Of a stretch of 64,000 nucleotides of DNA, positions 18,507-27,601 are shown piece by piece. This DNA is from Mesorhizobium amorphae (lineage in GTDB: Bacteria; Pseudomonadota; Alphaproteobacteria; Rhizobiales; Rhizobiaceae): contig NZ_JHQS01000017.1 in the NCBI RefSeq assembly GCF_014843845.1, forward strand, positions 248,001 through 312,000, read 5' to 3'. Numbering within the stretch: the stretch's first letter is position 1; each line of letters starts with the position of its first letter. The translations under genes were made by a program, and so were the position numbers. The notes under the pieces are model-generated. The model searched no databases and was not told the DNA's origin. It saw nothing but the letters and a program-made list of their open reading frames with translations.

Positions 18507-19517
18507 CTACGCCGCCCGGGGAGTCTTGCCCCGTGAGGGTTTCAGGGCAGTCTGCTCAGCGGCCCGTTCACGCCGTTCGACGCGGCCGGACGGCATCGAC
18601 AGATAGAAGATGCGCTTTTGTTCGGCGCGGCCGCGCGATACCGAATCGAGGATCAGCCCGGTGACAACCGAAAGCATCGACAGAAGCAGCAGTCCGACGG
18701 ACAGCACCCAGGTCGGCATGCGTGGCACGAGGCCGGTTTGCGCGAATTCGATCAGCACCGGCGTCATCAGAAACAGGCTCGACCCGAGGAAGAACATGGC
18801 AAAGGCGCCGAAGAAGCGCAGTGGCTGCGTCTCCTTCATCAGCATGGCGAACATCCACAGGATCCTGGCGCCGTCGCGATAAGTCGACAGTTTCGACGAC
18901 GAGCCCTCCGGCCGGCGGCCATAATCGAGCGCGATCTCGCTGACCGGCAGCTTGAGCTGCGAGGCATGAACCGACATTTCGGTCTCGATCTCGAAGCCGC
19001 CGGAAACAGCAGGGAAGCTCTTGACGAAACGCCGGGTGAAGACGCGGTAGCCGGAGAAGATGTCGGTGAAATCCGAACCGAACAACCGCTTGTACAGGCT
19101 GTTGAAGATGCGGTTGCCGAAGGCATGGCCGGAGCGGCCGGCATCGTCGGTGACGCCGCGCCTGGTGCCCACCACCATGTCGCAGCGCTCGGTCAAAAGC
19201 GTGTTGATCAGCTGCGGCGCGTCCTCCGGCGCGTAGGTTCCGTCGCCGTCGGCCATCAGATAGATGTCGGCCTCGATGTCGGCGAACATGCGCCGCACGA
19301 CATTGCCCTTGCCCTGGCGCGGCTCGCGGATGACGGTGGCGCCGGCCGCGCGGGCTCGCAGCGCCGTCAGATCGCGCGAATTGTTGTCGTAGACATAGAT
19401 CGCGGCCGAAGGCAGCGCCTCGCGAAACCGCCGCACCACCTCGGCGATCGTCGGCTCCTCATTGTAGCAAGGCAGGAGCACGGCAATATCGGGCTCGTGG
19501 CGGACTTCATGCGGCAT
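18507..19517 (-). CDS. Family 2 glycosyltransferase (polyprenyl-phosphate sugar synthase type)
   Basis: A 336-aa protein. The N-terminal GT-A domain starts IAVLLPCYNEEPTI and has the metal-binding acidic motif MADGDGTY and the block GTRRGVTDDAGRSG. It matches the dolichyl/undecaprenyl-phosphate sugar transferase group. Two C-terminal transmembrane helices (about 235-258 and 268-290) anchor it. It makes lipid-linked sugar, which the adjacent GtrA protein may flip and the divergent GT-C protein may use. The sugar is unknown. Confidence 0.88.
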   Translation of the reverse strand: MPHEVRHEPDIAVLLPCYNEEPTIAEVVRRFREALPSAAIYVYDNNSRDLTALRARAAGATVIREPRQGKGNVVRRMFADIEADIYLMADGDGTYAPEDAPQLINTLLTERCDMVVGTRRGVTDDAGRSGHAFGNRIFNSLYKRLFGSDFTDIFSGYRVFTRRFVKSFPAVSGGFEIETEMSVHASQLKLPVSEIALDYGRRPEGSSSKLSTYRDGARILWMFAMLMKETQPLRFFGAFAMFFLGSSLFLMTPVLIEFAQTGLVPRMPTWVLSVGLLLLSMLSVVTGLILDSVSRGRAEQKRIFYLSMPSGRVERRERAAEQTALKPSRGKTPRAA

Positions 19518-19647
19518 TTTCGTCTCCGGATGCCATCTGAGGCCCTGGCCGCGCGCAAAACGCCGGCCTCGCTCAGGCGGCTTTACTATTTATTGAAGCC
19601 GTTAAGGCTAGGTTTAAGCCGCATTCCTTCCGACAAAGGTCATAACG

Positions 19648-21447
19648 ATGAGCTCAGGCAAGGCCGGCGCTTCCTCCTGGAAGTCCGATTTGATGCTGGC
19701 GCTGCTTGCCATGCTGGTGGCGCTGGCCGTCAATGCCGGCACCGGCTTTCGCGAACTGACCGATGCCGGCGGCGACAATGACAATCTGCTGCGTCTGGTC
19801 GAGGTCCGCGACCTGCTGGGCGGCCAGGGCTGGTTCGACCTGCACCAGTACCGGATGGGACTGGAAGGCGGCTTCGTCATGCATTGGTCGCGGCTGGTCG
19901 ACACGCCGATCGCCGCCATAATCCTTGTCGTGCAGGCTTTGACCGGCAGCACCGCTCTTGCCGAGGATGTCGCGCAGATTGCCTGGCCGTCGCTGCTGTT
20001 CTTTCTGACCGTGTTCTTCACCACTCGCGCGGCACGCAATGTCGCCGGCGAGAGTGCTGTTTTGCCGTCCGTCGTCGTCGGCGCGGCGGCGTATCATTTC
20101 ATCGGCATCTATTCGACGGGGGCGCTCGATCATCACAACGTCCAGCTGATGTTGACCATGGCAAGCCTCTGCCTGCTGCTGGAGGCGCCGGTGCGGCGGA
20201 CCGCAGCGCTTTTCTCCGGACTTTGCGCCGCGCTGACGCTCGCCGTCGGCATGGAAACTGTCCCCTATGTCGCCACCATCGGCGTCTCGGTCGCTTTGCT
20301 GTTTGCCGTCGACAGGTCGGGTGAGAGCCGGATCGCCCGGGATTTCGGCCTCGGTTTTGCCGTTGTCTCGGCCTTGGTCTTCATTGCCACCATCCCCTTC
20401 TCGGCATGGGGCCAGGCGCAATGCGATGCCTTCTCGACCGTGCAGTTTGTCGTGGCGGCACTTGCCGGAACCGGCCTGGCAGTCATCGCCTCGATCGATG
20501 CCGCCGGTCGTAGCTGGCAGCGGCGTCTCGTGTCGCTTGCCCTGCTTGCTGCAGTCATAGCCGCGGTCGTGGTGTCGCTGTTCCCGCAATGCCTGGCAGC
20601 TCCCTATGCCAATCTCGATCCGCGCCTCAAGGAATTGTGGCTCGATCACATCGACGAGGCCCAGTCGCTGTTCACGCTTCTCGCCCACGCGCCGGCCCGC
20701 GTCGCGGCCCGCTACGCCACGCCGCTGGTGGCCATCGTGCTGATGGCGATCAGCTTTAGCCGCGGCAACTGGCGGCGGCAGGAAAGCCTCGTGGCCGCGC
20801 TGCTCGTCGTTGCTTTCGTCGTCAGCGCCTGGCAGGTGCGTGGCTCGACATTCTCGATCGGCTTCGCCGTCATCCCGCTCTCGGCCTGGATCGCCAAATG
20901 GCGCCAGCGTGCCGAGGTCAGCCCTTCACGCGGCGTTGTGCTGCGCATGGCCGCAGCCTGGCTGGTGTCGGTGAACGCCGTCTGGACCGGTGCCGCGGCG
21001 GCAACCTCGGTGGCGCTCGAATCCAAGAACACTGTGGCGGCCGACAGCGAGACCGACAAGCTGTGCTACCGCATGGCGACCTTTGCGCCGCTCGGCCACA
21101 TGCCTGATACCACTGTGTTGGCGATCTCCAATCTCGGCGCGCCGATCCTGGCCTATTCGGGACATCGCGTGTTCGCCGGGCCCTATCATCGCAACATCGC
21201 CGGCAACCTCTTGGCGCTCGATGCCTTCCTGGGGCCTGCCGACGAAGCGCGCAAGATCGTGGCGGATCATCGCGTCGGCCTGGTCGCGCTTTGCCGCGGC
21301 AGCGCGGAAAGCGAGCTCCTGACCGAGAAGGCGCCGCAAGGCTTTCTCGCCGGGCTGATGCACGGCAGCGTGCCGGACTGGCTCGAGCTTGTGGCGGAAA
21401 CCAAGGGAACCCCGATCGAACTCTATCGTGTCCGGCAAGGCGCCTGA
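19648..21447 (+). CDS. GT-C fold (STT3/PMT-like) polytopic glycosyltransferase, predicted
   Basis: A 599-aa protein with about eleven transmembrane helices. The first periplasmic loop contains GGDNDNLLRLVEVRDLL (residues 41-57) and GFVMHWSRLVDTPIA. This resembles the acidic D-x-D loop of GT-C enzymes such as oligosaccharyl and mannosyl transferases. A second loop has GALDHHNVQL, like the DHH/xE motif of STT3. The soluble C-terminal part is about 120 residues. It is divergent from the GT2/GtrA operon, 130 bp apart, consistent with one lipid-linked sugar pathway. The acceptor is unknown and the GT-C call is from motif pattern. Confidence 0.72.
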   Translation: MSSGKAGASSWKSDLMLALLAMLVALAVNAGTGFRELTDAGGDNDNLLRLVEVRDLLGGQGWFDLHQYRMGLEGGFVMHWSRLVDTPIAAIILVVQALTGSTALAEDVAQIAWPSLLFFLTVFFTTRAARNVAGESAVLPSVVVGAAAYHFIGIYSTGALDHHNVQLMLTMASLCLLLEAPVRRTAALFSGLCAALTLAVGMETVPYVATIGVSVALLFAVDRSGESRIARDFGLGFAVVSALVFIATIPFSAWGQAQCDAFSTVQFVVAALAGTGLAVIASIDAAGRSWQRRLVSLALLAAVIAAVVVSLFPQCLAAPYANLDPRLKELWLDHIDEAQSLFTLLAHAPARVAARYATPLVAIVLMAISFSRGNWRRQESLVAALLVVAFVVSAWQVRGSTFSIGFAVIPLSAWIAKWRQRAEVSPSRGVVLRMAAAWLVSVNAVWTGAAAATSVALESKNTVAADSETDKLCYRMATFAPLGHMPDTTVLAISNLGAPILAYSGHRVFAGPYHRNIAGNLLALDAFLGPADEARKIVADHRVGLVALCRGSAESELLTEKAPQGFLAGLMHGSVPDWLELVAETKGTPIELYRVRQGA

Positions 21448-21590
21448 CGGCATCCGTCCCTGAAAAGTCGGACAATTCATACGATCGGCGGCCTTTTTTC
21501 AGCCGGCGAAAAAATCGATTTCGCGATACGTTTCCTAAACGGTTTGCTGCCAGTCTGCGCATAAATTCAGAGGTGCAAACAGGAACACCG

Positions 21591-22940
21591 ATGCAAACGA
21601 CGTTTGGCACCGGGCAGGCAGCCAAGGAAAACACGGATCTGGCCTTCACGGATGCGTTGACCGGGCTTGGCAATCATCGCCGCTTCTTCGACAAGGTCGA
21701 CCGCCTGATCAGCGATCGGTCCGAGGACCCGGCGCCCTTCACCGTCGGCATCCTCGACCTCGACGGCTTCAAGCCGATCAACGATTTGTTCGGCCACAAG
21801 GCTGGCGACGACATCCTGATCCAGGTGGCGATGCGGCTGCGCGCGTCGATGGACAGCTATTCCACGGTCTGCCGCATCGGCGCCGACGAGTTCGCCTACC
21901 TCTATCCGATGGTGTTCAGCGAAGAGGCAGCGGCGGAAAAGTCGCGCATGCTGATCGAGATCCTTTCGGCGCCGTATGATGTCGGCGAACGCACGGCCAG
22001 GCTTTCGGCCTCGGTCGGCTGCTCGCTGTTCTACTCCGGCGACGAGACCACCGAGATCCTCGTCAACAAGGCCGAAACCGCGCTCTACCATGCCAAGCGC
22101 TCGGGCCGCGGCCGGGTCGTCGTCTACACCCGCGAGATGGAGGAAGCCGCCAAGCGCGTCACCCGTATCGAGCAGGCGCTGCGCCGTGCCGTTTCGGCCG
22201 GCGAGGTGGAGCCGCATTTCCAGCCCATCGTCGATCTCACCACTCGCCGCACCATCGGCTTCGAGACACTGGCGCGCTGGACCGATCGCGACCTCGGCAT
22301 GGTGCCGCCGAGCGTCTTTATCCCGATCGCCGAGGAACGCGGCATCATCGGCCCGCTGTCGCAGCTGGTGCTGCGCAAGGCCACCGAGGCCGCCCGCAGC
22401 TGGCCGAGCGATCTGTTCCTGTCCTTCAACCTGTCGCCGTCGCAGCTTGTCGACCAGAACACCGGCCTGCACATATTGGCAATCCTCGACCGCACCGGGT
22501 TCGATCCGCGCCGGCTGGAGATCGAGATTACCGAAACCGGCCTGATGAACGATCCGGCCTCGGCCGAGAAGATCGTCGAGGATCTGCGCCGCGTCGGCAT
22601 CCGCGTTTCGCTCGACGATTTCGGCACCGGCCAGTCCTCGCTCGGACGCCTGCGCGAGTTCCATTTCGACAAGCTCAAGATCGACCGCGCCTTCGTCTCC
22701 TCCATCCTCGACGACCGGCCGTCGGAACACATCATCCGCGCCATTCTCGCCATGTGCGAGGGGCTCGGCATGGACGTGGTCGCCGAGGGCATCGAGGAAG
22801 AGGCGCAGGCCGACCGCCTCGTCCAGTTCGGCTGCGCCGGCGGGCAGGGCTATCTGTTCGGCAGGCCGGTCGATGCCGACGCCACACTCGGCTATCTGCG
22901 CGATTCCTATCGCGGTGCCTTGCGCGCCAAGGCGATCTGA
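21591..22940 (+). CDS. GGDEF-EAL protein with altered GGDEF motif
   Basis: A 449-aa cytoplasmic protein with no sensor domain. The GGDEF domain (about 15-175) has the active-site motif changed to GADEF (97-101). The EAL domain (about 190-440) has ETL (225-227) in place of EAL but keeps the other key residues (NLSPSQL, EITETG, DDFGTG, KIDRAF, EGIEEE). The EAL part is therefore probably an active cyclic-di-GMP phosphodiesterase, while the cyclase activity is doubtful. The start is the ATG at 21591, 16 codons before the conserved AFTDALTGLGN. Confidence 0.92.
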   Translation: MQTTFGTGQAAKENTDLAFTDALTGLGNHRRFFDKVDRLISDRSEDPAPFTVGILDLDGFKPINDLFGHKAGDDILIQVAMRLRASMDSYSTVCRIGADEFAYLYPMVFSEEAAAEKSRMLIEILSAPYDVGERTARLSASVGCSLFYSGDETTEILVNKAETALYHAKRSGRGRVVVYTREMEEAAKRVTRIEQALRRAVSAGEVEPHFQPIVDLTTRRTIGFETLARWTDRDLGMVPPSVFIPIAEERGIIGPLSQLVLRKATEAARSWPSDLFLSFNLSPSQLVDQNTGLHILAILDRTGFDPRRLEIEITETGLMNDPASAEKIVEDLRRVGIRVSLDDFGTGQSSLGRLREFHFDKLKIDRAFVSSILDDRPSEHIIRAILAMCEGLGMDVVAEGIEEEAQADRLVQFGCAGGQGYLFGRPVDADATLGYLRDSYRGALRAKAI

Positions 22941-23094
22941 GGGCGTTTGCCGCCAACGCTTCGCCTATCCGGCGGCCCCGGTGAGGGCACTCCCGCCATT
23001 TTGTCAGACATAAGCGCAGGAATCTGTTTTTTCGCCCTTGCTCGCCGGAGATCGCTGGCTAGGATGCGCGCCGTCCATAACGGAGAGAAAAAAC

Positions 23095-23862
23095 ATGATG
23101 CCATCGGCGCGTTTCGCCGACCTTGAAGACGCCTCGGTGCTGATCACCGGCGGCGGCTCCGGCATCGGTGCCGCGCTGACCGAAGGCTTCTCGCGGCAGG
23201 GCGCGAAGGTCGCCTTCATCGATATCGCCGATGGCCCGAGCACAGCACTTGCCGATCGCATCGAAAACGAGCTTGGCCGACGGCCGCTTTACCTCAAGAC
23301 CGACCTGCGCGATGTCGAGGCGCTGCGGGTCTCGGTCGCCAAGGCGGCCGCGGCGCATGGCGATGTCACCGTGCTGATCAACAACGCCGCGCTCGACGAC
23401 CGCCATGCCGTTGAGGACGTCACCGTTGAGTTCTGGGACAACAACCACGCGGTCAATTTGCGTCCGCATTTCTTCACCGCGCAGGCGGTGGCGCCGGGCA
23501 TGAAGCGAGCCGGCGGCGGCTCGATCATCAATTTCACCTCAACGTCCTATCTGATCAACCACCCGGACATGCCGGCCTATACGGCCGCCAAGGCCGGTAT
23601 CCTTGGCCTCACCAAGGGGCTCGCCGGCAAGCTCGGTGCCGACCGCATCCGCGTCAACGCGCTTGCGCCCGGCTGGGTGATCACCGAACGGCAGAAGGAA
23701 CTCTGGGTCACCGAGCAGGGGCTCGCCGCCCATGTCGCCAAGCAGTGCATCAAGGAGGCCATGCAGCCCGACGACATCGTCGGCACGGTGCTGTTCCTGG
23801 CGTCCGACGCCTCGCGCATGCTGACCGCGCAGATGCTGATCGTCGATGGAGGCTTCCTGTGA
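23095..23862 (+). CDS. SDR family oxidoreductase, probable sugar (galactose/arabinose-type) dehydrogenase
   Basis: A 255-aa short-chain dehydrogenase. It has the cofactor motif TGGGSGIG (18-25), NNA (96-98) and the catalytic Tyr162/Lys166 (AYTAAKAG). It is the first gene of a four-gene operon whose other members act on 2-dehydro-3-deoxy-galactonate and a sugar lactone, so it probably oxidises D-galactose or a related aldose to the lactone. A good ribosome binding site (cggagag) lies 8 bp before the ATG at 23095. Its stop overlaps the GTG start of dgoK. Confidence 0.9.
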   Translation: MMPSARFADLEDASVLITGGGSGIGAALTEGFSRQGAKVAFIDIADGPSTALADRIENELGRRPLYLKTDLRDVEALRVSVAKAAAAHGDVTVLINNAALDDRHAVEDVTVEFWDNNHAVNLRPHFFTAQAVAPGMKRAGGGSIINFTSTSYLINHPDMPAYTAAKAGILGLTKGLAGKLGADRIRVNALAPGWVITERQKELWVTEQGLAAHVAKQCIKEAMQPDDIVGTVLFLASDASRMLTAQMLIVDGGFL

Positions 23863-24803
23863 GCGCGCTACCGGCGGTCGCGGCCGTCGACTGGGGCACG
23901 ACCCGCATGCGGGTCTGGCTGATCGATGAAGCCGGCAAGGTTCTTGCCGAGCGTCGTGGCGACGACGGGCTGATCACCGCGCAGCAGAAAGGTTTTTCCC
24001 CCATCCTCGAAGGCCATCTGGCGGCTCTCGGCGCACCCGCGGCGCTGCCAGTCATCATTTGCGGCATGGCCGGCTCCCGCCAGGGCTGGCTCGAGGCGCC
24101 CTATGTCACCGTGCCGGCGCCGATCGGCGCCATCCTTGCAGGCGCCGCCCGTATTCCCGGCCAGCAGCGGGATATCCGTATCGTGCCCGGCCTCGCCCAG
24201 CGTCTCGCCGATGCGCCCGACGTCATGCGCGGCGAGGAAACCCAGCTTGCCGGTTCCGGTTTGCCGGCAAAGGGTCGCCATCTCGTCTGCATGCCGGGCA
24301 CGCATTCGAAATGGGTCCTGGTCGAGGACAGCGCGGTTGCCGGCTTCGGCACCTGGCCGACCGGCGAGCTGTTCTCGGTGCTGGCGGGGCACTCGATCCT
24401 GCGCCATTCGCTGGGCGAGCAGCCGAAGCCCGTCGCGCCGGACAATCCGTTCTTCCAGGAGTGGTGCCGAAGGGCGCTTGCCGAAGGCGGCGACGTCATC
24501 TCAAAACTGTTTTCGATCCGCGCCGCCGGGCTGCTGCAGGATCTGAAGCCCGACGATGCCGCTGCCTGCCTGTCCGGCCTGCTGATCGGCGGCGAGATCG
24601 CCTCGGCGAAACGCCGCTATGGCGCCGGTGCAGCACCCATCGTGCTGGTCGCCTCCGGCGCGCTTGCCACGCTCTATGGAGCAGCACTCGGCCTTGCCGG
24701 ACTCGACGTAAGAGCCGTCGACGCCGACGAGGCGGTGCGGGCCGGCCTGATCGAGGCCGCGCGCGAAAACGGCATGATCGCCAGAAGTGGAGTTGCAACG
24801 TGA
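23859..24803 (+). CDS. dgoK: 2-dehydro-3-deoxygalactonokinase
   Basis: A 314-aa sugar-acid kinase that phosphorylates 2-keto-3-deoxygalactonate, feeding the oxidative galactose (De Ley-Doudoroff) route. Family blocks: AAVDWGTTRMRVWLID at the N-terminus, ICGMAGSRQGW, the central LVCMPGTHSKWV and LIGGEIASA. The GTG start at 23859 overlaps the SDR stop by four bases (GTGA), so translation is probably coupled. The downstream dgoA start overlaps in the same way. Confidence 0.93.
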   Translation: MSALPAVAAVDWGTTRMRVWLIDEAGKVLAERRGDDGLITAQQKGFSPILEGHLAALGAPAALPVIICGMAGSRQGWLEAPYVTVPAPIGAILAGAARIPGQQRDIRIVPGLAQRLADAPDVMRGEETQLAGSGLPAKGRHLVCMPGTHSKWVLVEDSAVAGFGTWPTGELFSVLAGHSILRHSLGEQPKPVAPDNPFFQEWCRRALAEGGDVISKLFSIRAAGLLQDLKPDDAAACLSGLLIGGEIASAKRRYGAGAAPIVLVASGALATLYGAALGLAGLDVRAVDADEAVRAGLIEAARENGMIARSGVAT

Positions 24804-25438
24804 CCCGGACCGCACCGTTCCCGAAGCTCAAGCGCGGCCTGGTCGCCATCCTGCGCGGGCTGAAGCCCGAAGAGGCGGTGGCCATCGGCACGGCGGTCTT
24901 CGAGGCCGGCATCGAGGCGATCGAGGTACCGCTCAATTCGCCGGACCCGTTTTCGTCGATCGCCGGCATCGCCGGGGCGCTTCCGGCGACCGCGCTGGTC
25001 GGCGCCGGCACGGTGCTGACACCGGCCGATGTCGACGGCCTGCACAAGGCCGGCGGCAGGCTGCTGGTCAGCCCCAACATCGACGCGGACGTGATGCGCC
25101 GCGCCATGGACCACGGCATGGTGACGATGCCTGGCGTCTTCACGCCGACCGAAGCGTTCCAGGCCATCCGGCTCGGCGCCTCGGCTCTCAAATTCTTTCC
25201 GGCCAGCGTGCTCGGTGCAGGCGGCATCTCGGCCGTGCGTGCGGTGCTGCCGGGAGACACGCTGATCGGTGCCGTCGGCGGCGTCTCGGAAAAAGATTTC
25301 GCCGGCTATAAAGCGGTTGGCGTCACCGTCTTCGGCCTCGGCTCCAGCCTGTTCAAACCAGGCATGCGTGTCGACGAGGTGGCGGCCCGCGCCCGAGCCG
25401 CGGCGGTGGCCTGGGACATGGCTTTCGGGGGCGCATGA
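24800..25438 (+). CDS. dgoA: 2-dehydro-3-deoxy-6-phosphogalactonate aldolase
   Basis: A 212-aa KDPG-family aldolase that splits 2-keto-3-deoxy-6-phosphogalactonate into pyruvate and glyceraldehyde-3-phosphate. The catalytic Glu42 (IEVPLNS) and Schiff-base Lys131 (ALKFFPAS) are present, with GAGTVLT and MPGVFTPTEA. The GTG at 24800 overlaps the dgoK stop (GTGA). The end overlaps the start of the SMP-30 gene by four bases (ATGA). Confidence 0.93.
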   Translation: MTRTAPFPKLKRGLVAILRGLKPEEAVAIGTAVFEAGIEAIEVPLNSPDPFSSIAGIAGALPATALVGAGTVLTPADVDGLHKAGGRLLVSPNIDADVMRRAMDHGMVTMPGVFTPTEAFQAIRLGASALKFFPASVLGAGGISAVRAVLPGDTLIGAVGGVSEKDFAGYKAVGVTVFGLGSSLFKPGMRVDEVAARARAAAVAWDMAFGGA

Positions 25439-26313
25439 TGGACACTGTTTCGGTCTTTTGCGACCACATCTGCCAGCTCGGCGAGGGACCGAGCTATGAT
25501 CGCGCCACCGATGCTCTGTTCTGGTTCGACATCGTCAATGGCCTGCTGTTGGAGAAGGGCGTTGCCTCCGGCGCGCTGAAGACCCATGAGCTTGGCCTGA
25601 TGGCCAGCGCCATCGCCATCATCGACGACCAGCGGCAGCTGATCGCCACCGAAACCGGCCTGCATGTCCGCGATGTCGCGACCGGCAGGTTGACGCTGCA
25701 CACGCCGATCGAGGCCGACAATCCGCTCACGCGCTCCAACGATTCGCGCGTCCATCCCTGCGGTGCCTTCTGGGTCGGCACGATGGGCAAGGGCGAAGAA
25801 AAAGGCGCAGGCTCGATCTACTGGTTCTTCAAGGGCGAGCTGCGCCGGCTGTATTCCGACATCACCGTGTCGAACTCGATCTGCTTTTCCGAGGACGGAA
25901 CGGTCGCCTATTACACCGACACCAGCACCGGGCTGCTGATGCGCGTCGCCTGTGACCCGGCGACCGGTCTGCCCGCCGGCGAGCCGAAGGTCTTCGTCGA
26001 TCATCGCGCGGCCAAGGGCTATGTCGACGGCTCCGTCGTCGACCGCGACGGCGTGCTGTGGAACGCCGTCTGGGGCGGCAAGGCGGTCAAGGCCTATGCG
26101 CCCGACAGCACGCTGCTGCGCGAGGTTTCGATGCCGGTGACGCAGCCCTCTTGCCCCGCCTTTGTCGGCGCGAAGGCCGACAGGCTGGCGGTGACCTCGG
26201 CGTGGAAGGGCAAGGACGACAAGCAGCGCAAGCTCGACCCACAGGCCGGCATGACCTTTCTCATCGATATTCCCGTCAACGGCCGCTTCGAGCCGCGCGT
26301 GCTGATCGTCTGA
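25435..26313 (+). CDS. SMP-30/gluconolactonase family sugar lactonase
   Basis: A 292-aa beta-propeller lactonase. It has the N-terminal metal ligand Glu17 (LGEGPSY) and the family blocks WFDIVNG, NDSRVHPCGAFWVGTMG, NSICFSEDG and DGSVVDRDGVLWNA. In this operon it would open the sugar lactone made by the SDR enzyme to galactonate. A galactonate dehydratase is missing from the cluster and must be encoded elsewhere. It overlaps dgoA by four bases and ends the operon. Confidence 0.92.
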   Translation: MMDTVSVFCDHICQLGEGPSYDRATDALFWFDIVNGLLLEKGVASGALKTHELGLMASAIAIIDDQRQLIATETGLHVRDVATGRLTLHTPIEADNPLTRSNDSRVHPCGAFWVGTMGKGEEKGAGSIYWFFKGELRRLYSDITVSNSICFSEDGTVAYYTDTSTGLLMRVACDPATGLPAGEPKVFVDHRAAKGYVDGSVVDRDGVLWNAVWGGKAVKAYAPDSTLLREVSMPVTQPSCPAFVGAKADRLAVTSAWKGKDDKQRKLDPQAGMTFLIDIPVNGRFEPRVLIV

Positions 26314-26420
26314 CTCTCCTGATCGGAAGACGCTGTCACGCAACCGTCCGGAGCAGTCGGTTTCGCGAAAGCCGTTGGCAGACGCCATGCGATGGTGGGC
26401 GCATTGCCGGGAATTGATCT

Positions 26421-27488
26421 ATGTCGAGCCGCCAACCGAAACTGATCCTCGTCCACGAGCCGGAAAAGGCCTGCTACGACCGGCTCGTCGCCGATTGCCA
26501 TGCGCCGGAACGCGCCGCCGAGATTTCGTCCTATCTGGCGCAGTCGACCGATCTCGCTCGCGAATTCGATGCGCTTGCCGCAGCCTGCGACAAACGCGGC
26601 CTCGCCTTCGCGCCGGTGGCGCTCGACGATGCGGCAGGCGTGCTCGCCGGAGCCGATCCGGGCACCACGCTGGTATGGACGCTGACCGACGGCATTGCCT
26701 ATTTCCGCGGTGGCGCGGCCCCCGCGCAGGCGCGGCTGAACGGCCTGAAAACGATCGGCGCCGACGACGCGCTGTTCGCGCTTTGCCAGGACAAGTTCCG
26801 CTCAGGCGCCGTGCTCGCCGCGCTCGGCCTGCCGGTGCCGCAGGCCGGCCTGGCGCGCGACGGAAGCTGGCTGGTCGAGCCGCCGGCCTCGGCGACCGGC
26901 TGGTTCGTCAAGCCGAACCGTCTCGGCGCCAAGATCGGCATCTGGCCGGAGTCCCGCTGCGATAATCTCGGTCACGCGCTTGAACTCAGCCGGCGTGTTT
27001 TCGCCGCCTATCGCGACGATGTCGTCGTCCAGCCCTATGTCTCCGGCCGCAATGCGCGCGCCAGTTTCCTTGGGCTGAAGCCGGGAACCGGCGTCGAGGC
27101 GCTCGGCATCGCCTTTGTCGATTCAGGTGGCGATTTCCAGACCATGGAAGACAGTCTGGCGCTCTATGGCGAGACCGGCGAAGCGGCGAAGGCGGCAGGA
27201 CGCTACGTCGAACCGGCGCTTGTCCCGGTTGGAGCCAGCCAGCCGGGAGCCAACGCAAAAATCCGCCGCATCGCCGAGAGGCTGATCGTCGGGCTTGGCC
27301 TGCGCGATGTGTTTTCCATCGATTTCAGGATCGAGGCTGACGACCGCGTCCATCTCATCGAGTTCGAGGTCTGTCCCGGCCTGCCCTGCTTCGATTTTCG
27401 CGACTATTGCCGCCAGCAATGGGGCTTGAGCCTGGCTGACGCCATGGCCGAGACGGCAGTGAGCCGATTGCCTGGCCAGACCGTTTAG
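26421..27488 (+). CDS. ATP-grasp (D-Ala-D-Ala ligase-like) protein of unknown substrate
   Basis: A 355-aa protein. The C-terminal half carries ATP-grasp features: GWFVKPNRLGAKIGIW (phosphate-binding lysine), VVVQPYVSGRNARASFL and a metal-binding end HLIEFEVCPGLPCFDF. The N-terminal half has the pre-ATP-grasp region with CQDKFRSGAVLAALGLPVP. It resembles D-alanine-D-alanine ligase relatives, but the catalytic core is diverged and no peptidoglycan genes are adjacent, so it may ligate another amino acid or small molecule. Confidence 0.75.
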   Translation: MSSRQPKLILVHEPEKACYDRLVADCHAPERAAEISSYLAQSTDLAREFDALAAACDKRGLAFAPVALDDAAGVLAGADPGTTLVWTLTDGIAYFRGGAAPAQARLNGLKTIGADDALFALCQDKFRSGAVLAALGLPVPQAGLARDGSWLVEPPASATGWFVKPNRLGAKIGIWPESRCDNLGHALELSRRVFAAYRDDVVVQPYVSGRNARASFLGLKPGTGVEALGIAFVDSGGDFQTMEDSLALYGETGEAAKAAGRYVEPALVPVGASQPGANAKIRRIAERLIVGLGLRDVFSIDFRIEADDRVHLIEFEVCPGLPCFDFRDYCRQQWGLSLADAMAETAVSRLPGQTV

Positions 27489-27601
27489 ACGGCACGGACC
27501 TACAAACCCGCTGGGCTTGGTAGCGTGCGGCCGGCTGCGCGCCTTGACGCTTTCTGCCTTGTCTCTAGTGTCGGTCGACGAGGCCCAACGAAGAGCGCGC
27601 G

